Made by a program: the position numbers and the translations under genes. From positions 62,001 through 126,000 of the forward strand of contig JBBRNL010000006.1 in NCBI GenBank assembly GCA_038230335.1: a DNA stretch of 64,000 nt, given 5' to 3'. Positions 61,362 to 64,000 of this stretch are shown piece by piece. The notes below the pieces were generated by a model, which was not told where the DNA came from, made no database searches, and worked only from the letters and a program-made list of their open reading frames with translations. Every line of letters begins with the position of its first letter. The first letter of the stretch is position 1. The stretch is from JBBRDU01 sp038230335. GTDB taxonomy: Bacteria > Verrucomicrobiota > Verrucomicrobiia > Chthoniobacterales > UBA10450.

Positions 61362-63092
61362 TTACTGGGACGGGCTGTTTTTCCTGCGAGATTGGTGCTG
61401 AACCACAGACCTCGCGAGAAGAAACACCACCGCCAGGATCGTCAAGACAGCGCAGGATTTTGCGAAAAGCTCGCCGTGGCGAACATAAAAAGTAAGCGTT
61501 CCATCGGTGGGCACATTAATTTCTCCCGTCAGCACTCCTTCGGCGAAGGTATTGCCGGTATCGTCCTGTAGGATTTGCGTGATGCGTCCCAACTCACTGA
61601 TAAAACAGGTCACGCCGGTATTGGCAGCACGCACCATCGGGCGCCGCGTTTCCACGCAGCGGAAGATGGCGCTGGCGACATGCTGATGGGATCCGGCGGA
61701 ATGCTGAAACCAGCCATCATTCGTCACGTTGGCGAGGAGATTGGCTCCGGGTTGCCCATTTTCCGGAAGCACAAAGCGTCGGACTAACTCGCCTACCGTA
61801 TCCTCAAAGCAGATGAGGGGAGCGACCTGCACGTCCCGATTAGTTAGGCGAAAAACGGTGTAGTCCTGGCCGGCGGCAAAATCTCCAGGGACCTGATCCC
61901 CGACGATCCGGGCGATGAGAGGAACGGTGTGGCGGCCCGGAACATATTCGCCGAACGGGACGAGGTGAAGCTTCCGGTAAACTTGAACACTATGACCCGC
62001 CTCGGAAACGAGGAGGGCCGCGTTGTAGTCGCGGCCCTCGTCCTGATCGATTGTCCCGAGCAAGAGATCGGTTTGACTGGAGACGGAAAAGTTCATGACG
62101 AATTGGTAGCTTTCCTCGTCTTGGAGCACGGGCCCGGGCATGGAGCTCTCCGGCCAGATGAGCAAATCCGGCGGCGGCTGCGATCGCAAAGGCATCGCGC
62201 TCAAACGCGTGAATTGTTCGAAGATTTTTTGGGTGAACTGGCGGTCGAACTTCTCGGCTCGCGGAATATTGGCCTGGACCGCGGCCACACGAATGGGTTG
62301 GGAGGGCCGGTGGATTCGGGCGACGTGCCAGCCAAATGCGATGAGTGCGACCACCCCAAGCATGGTGAAGTTAATATCCCAATGCGGCCGCATCGCGCGA
62401 AGGCGTGCCTCGAGGATTAATCGACGCACCGTGGTAAGCGCGATCACATTGGTGAATGCGACGACAAAGGAAAGACCAAGCATGCCGCTAAACTCGGCTA
62501 TCTGGATGATGATCCAGTTGTCGTGCAGGGCGATCCCAAGACTGTTCCAGCCCCAGCCCGAGAAGAGCCAGCCGCGAATCCATTCCATCGTCGTCCAGGC
62601 GGCAGCCAGAAGCAGGGCCAGACCGAGATTATTCGTCGATTTCAACCATGGAGAAACGGGTGATGCCGGCGCGTTGCGCCCCGCCGAGCTCAACATCTTG
62701 TTCCATTTATCAGTGGAACCATGCGGTGGCTCCGTGCCGGACAGCATGGGCCGCTCCCGTGGTCTGACCACTCCGCAGAACCAGGCCCAGAAGGCGAAAT
62801 ACAGAGCCATGTAAAACGCAAGGAGGATCCATCCTGGAACCGTGACCGTTGTGACCCAGGAAAAAGCGGTCCAGAAGAAAACGAGCCCGCTCACGTAACC
62901 CAGAGCGACATTGCGAAGCCAGCGGCGCTTTGAATTAGCGCCGGAAAACCATGTTGCGGCGAGGAGAGGAGTCAGGCAGATCCAGCACAGCCACGACTGG
63001 TTGAAGGGCGCGAAGCAAGCCGCGTTGAGCAGCCCGCTGCTCAGGGCGGCGAGCCAGGGCCAGAGCCCTGCCGCTTTGCGTAAACTGTTCAC
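61362..63092 (-). CDS. lnt: Apolipoprotein N-acyltransferase
   Basis: About eight membrane segments surround a nitrilase-like domain with the E-K-C triad: LLIWPESSMPG (glutamate), YRKLHLVPFGEYVPGR (lysine) and APLICFEDTVGELVRR (cysteine). AAWTTMEWIRGWLFSGWGWN is the conserved helix-loop. It transfers a third acyl chain to the N-terminal cysteine of lipoproteins, in keeping with several lipoproteins in this window. Start may be GTG at 63092 or 63122. An extra ~40 residues (about 112-150, from RPRERPMLSGTEPPHGSTDK to PWLKSTNN) coincide with inverted repeats at 62668-62719 and look inserted. Confidence 0.92.
   Translation of the reverse strand: MNSLRKAAGLWPWLAALSSGLLNAACFAPFNQSWLCWICLTPLLAATWFSGANSKRRWLRNVALGYVSGLVFFWTAFSWVTTVTVPGWILLAFYMALYFAFWAWFCGVVRPRERPMLSGTEPPHGSTDKWNKMLSSAGRNAPASPVSPWLKSTNNLGLALLLAAAWTTMEWIRGWLFSGWGWNSLGIALHDNWIIIQIAEFSGMLGLSFVVAFTNVIALTTVRRLILEARLRAMRPHWDINFTMLGVVALIAFGWHVARIHRPSQPIRVAAVQANIPRAEKFDRQFTQKIFEQFTRLSAMPLRSQPPPDLLIWPESSMPGPVLQDEESYQFVMNFSVSSQTDLLLGTIDQDEGRDYNAALLVSEAGHSVQVYRKLHLVPFGEYVPGRHTVPLIARIVGDQVPGDFAAGQDYTVFRLTNRDVQVAPLICFEDTVGELVRRFVLPENGQPGANLLANVTNDGWFQHSAGSHQHVASAIFRCVETRRPMVRAANTGVTCFISELGRITQILQDDTGNTFAEGVLTGEINVPTDGTLTFYVRHGELFAKSCAVLTILAVVFLLARSVVQHQSRRKNSPSQ
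62668..62719. repeat. Inverted repeats within the extra loop of lnt
   Basis: GGCGC-GTT-GCGCC (62668-62680) and GTTCCA-TTTATCAG-TGGAAC (62700-62719) are perfect small inverted repeats inside the coding region, in a segment with no counterpart in typical Lnt. Confidence 0.5.
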
Positions 63093-63096
63093 CCGC

Positions 63097-63414
63097 TCAG
63101 CCGCGCCGGCGCCGCCGTCCACGTTCTTCTTCCCGGCGTCCGCTCGGCCTCATGGCGTCGCGCAGATCCCGTGAGTAGGAGGGATTAACCCGGAACGATG
63201 ACCGTTCGGCCTCTTCGATCTTCACGACATTCACCTTGCTCGACAGCACGTAGCCCATCATGACGAGGCCACTCAGAGTGTCGAGAAATTCAGCGGGCTC
63301 CATCTCCTTCATCCGCTCCATGAAGAGCTTGCCGTAAACGGCCGTGCCGCTCAGGCCCAGGGCTTTTAGCATCGTAATTTCGCCGCCGCTTAGCTTGATT
63401 TCCTTCTTCACCAC
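63097..63414 (-). CDS. Conserved-looking small hypothetical protein
   Basis: Tandem GTGs at 63414/63411 start 20 nt after the mutase stop. The ~105-residue product has KKEIKLSGGEITMLKALGLS, then AEFLDTLSGLVMMGYVLSSK, and ends in an arginine-rich tail (GRREEERGRRRRRG). The N-terminal part has the look of a winged-helix or small alpha/beta domain. No family recognised. Its stop is 4 nt before the lnt GTG at 63092, so it is in the same operon. Confidence 0.6.
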   Translation of the reverse strand: MVKKEIKLSGGEITMLKALGLSGTAVYGKLFMERMKEMEPAEFLDTLSGLVMMGYVLSSKVNVVKIEEAERSSFRVNPSYSRDLRDAMRPSGRREEERGRRRRRG

Positions 63415-63433
63415 GTTTTCTTCACAGCAGGTG

Positions 63434-64000
63434 TTATGCGTTCGCGCGCGACATTTCAAGCCGTCGGCGCGCGTCTTTTTGAATCCACGCCCAAAGCTTT
63501 GCGAGCCGATCGTTCACCTCGATTTTGATTTGCTCCAATTCGCCCGGTTCGAACGGAGCGGCCCTGGGGCGCCGTTGTGCGAACAGGTAATACTTGATCT
63601 TGGGCTCGGTTCCGGAAGCGCGCACCGCGATTCGGGTCCGATCGGCCAGCTCGAAGATGGACATTTTTTCCTTTGGAATCTCGTCTCCTTCTTCGTCGCT
63701 GATCGCTTCCTTTTCGAAATTTTTAATGCAGATGACCTTTGTCTCCAGCATTTCGACCGGTGGTGCCTCCGCGTACGACTCGACCAGACGCTCGATTTTG
63801 TTTGCGCCTTCCGCGCCCTCGAAAACCATCGATCCATTCGTCTCGGCAAAGTAGCCGAACCGGGAATAAATTTCGTCGAGCATTTGATCAACCGTTTGGC
63901 CGCGTGATTTTGCGTAGGCCGCGACTTCGCAGAACATGATGGCCGATCCATTTCCATCCTTGTCCCGGACAAAATCCGCTCCGCTATATCCATAGCTTTC
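63434..64000 (-). CDS. Phosphoglucomutase/phosphomannomutase family protein (C-terminal part, truncated by window edge)
   Basis: The frame is open to the right edge and reads ESYGYSGADFVRDKDGNGSA before IMFCEVAAYAKSRGQTVDQM, the domain III/IV border of alpha-D-phosphohexomutases. RIAVRASGTEPKIKYYLFAQ is the phosphate-binding RASGTEPK motif of domain IV. The enzyme interconverts hexose 1- and 6-phosphates, feeding nucleotide-sugar and glycan synthesis. VRDKDGNG resembles the longer PGM2-like subgroup. Confidence 0.9.
   Translation of the reverse strand, partial: ESYGYSGADFVRDKDGNGSAIMFCEVAAYAKSRGQTVDQMLDEIYSRFGYFAETNGSMVFEGAEGANKIERLVESYAEAPPVEMLETKVICIKNFEKEAISDEEGDEIPKEKMSIFELADRTRIAVRASGTEPKIKYYLFAQRRPRAAPFEPGELEQIKIEVNDRLAKLWAWIQKDARRRLEMSRANA

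Overview
The window is a dense, moderately GC-rich bacterial chromosome segment with few long gaps. Gene content fits a Gram-negative envelope: Wza-type export, apolipoprotein N-acyltransferase, an outer-membrane barrel and several lipoproteins. The mix of cobalamin-dependent MetH, secreted proteins ending in a module that closes on an R-F-Y-R-L motif, and many short repeats in genes and spacers reminds me of soil Verrucomicrobia (Spartobacteria/Chthoniobacterales-like). That assignment is inference; there is no rRNA here to test it.

Region 1 (1-31801) is a large exopolysaccharide or O-antigen-like locus. The plus-strand run (1-21319) starts inside an asparagine-synthetase-like gene fused to a GT9 domain. 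It continues with a nucleotide-sugar dehydrogenase, methyltransferases, a Wzx-type flippase, two FkbM methyltransferases, an alpha-1,2-fucosyltransferase-like GT11, GT2 and GT4 glycosyltransferases, a hexapeptide acetyltransferase, a Wzy-like membrane protein and an acyltransferase-3 protein. Many of these genes overlap by 1-8 nt. A GDSL lipoprotein (minus) and another GT4 follow, then the polyprenyl-phosphate sugar transferase that would start the repeat unit. The minus-strand set Wzc / Wza / outer-membrane barrel (25467-30018) would export the polymer. An O-antigen-ligase/polymerase-like protein begins the next stretch.

Region 2 (31761-38450) holds surface and secreted proteins (FecR-like lipoprotein, small CxxCH protein, nidogen-like protein, ice-binding/anchor-A-like protein), a second O-antigen-ligase-like protein with a TPR-like tail, and tRNA-Glu(CTC) and tRNA-Pro(TGG). 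Region 3 (38617-64000) is mostly housekeeping: desaturase, metH, MFS permease, amidase, polysaccharide deacetylase, ffh-rpsP-KH-trmD, a FabF/SRPBCC pair, a three-gene coupled operon (MFS, sugar isomerase, LPG-synthase-like membrane protein), clpB, S1/P1 nuclease, GNAT, lnt and a phosphosugar mutase cut by the window edge.

The most unusual signal is a set of short repeat families that sit both between genes and in frame inside genes. One group is low-complexity units of the types CAGAAATCAGAAGT, GCTGAAAACGGAAA, AACGCTCAACG and AATAACCAATAAC. The other is REP-like inverted repeats, several with a GTAGGG(G)C head. They form protein linkers (asparagine synthetase/GT9, two GT4s, TrmD, MetH, Lnt), supply stop codons (20450, 22390, 25467 and 59468 genes) and flank the sugar-transferase gene as exact 34-bp direct repeats.
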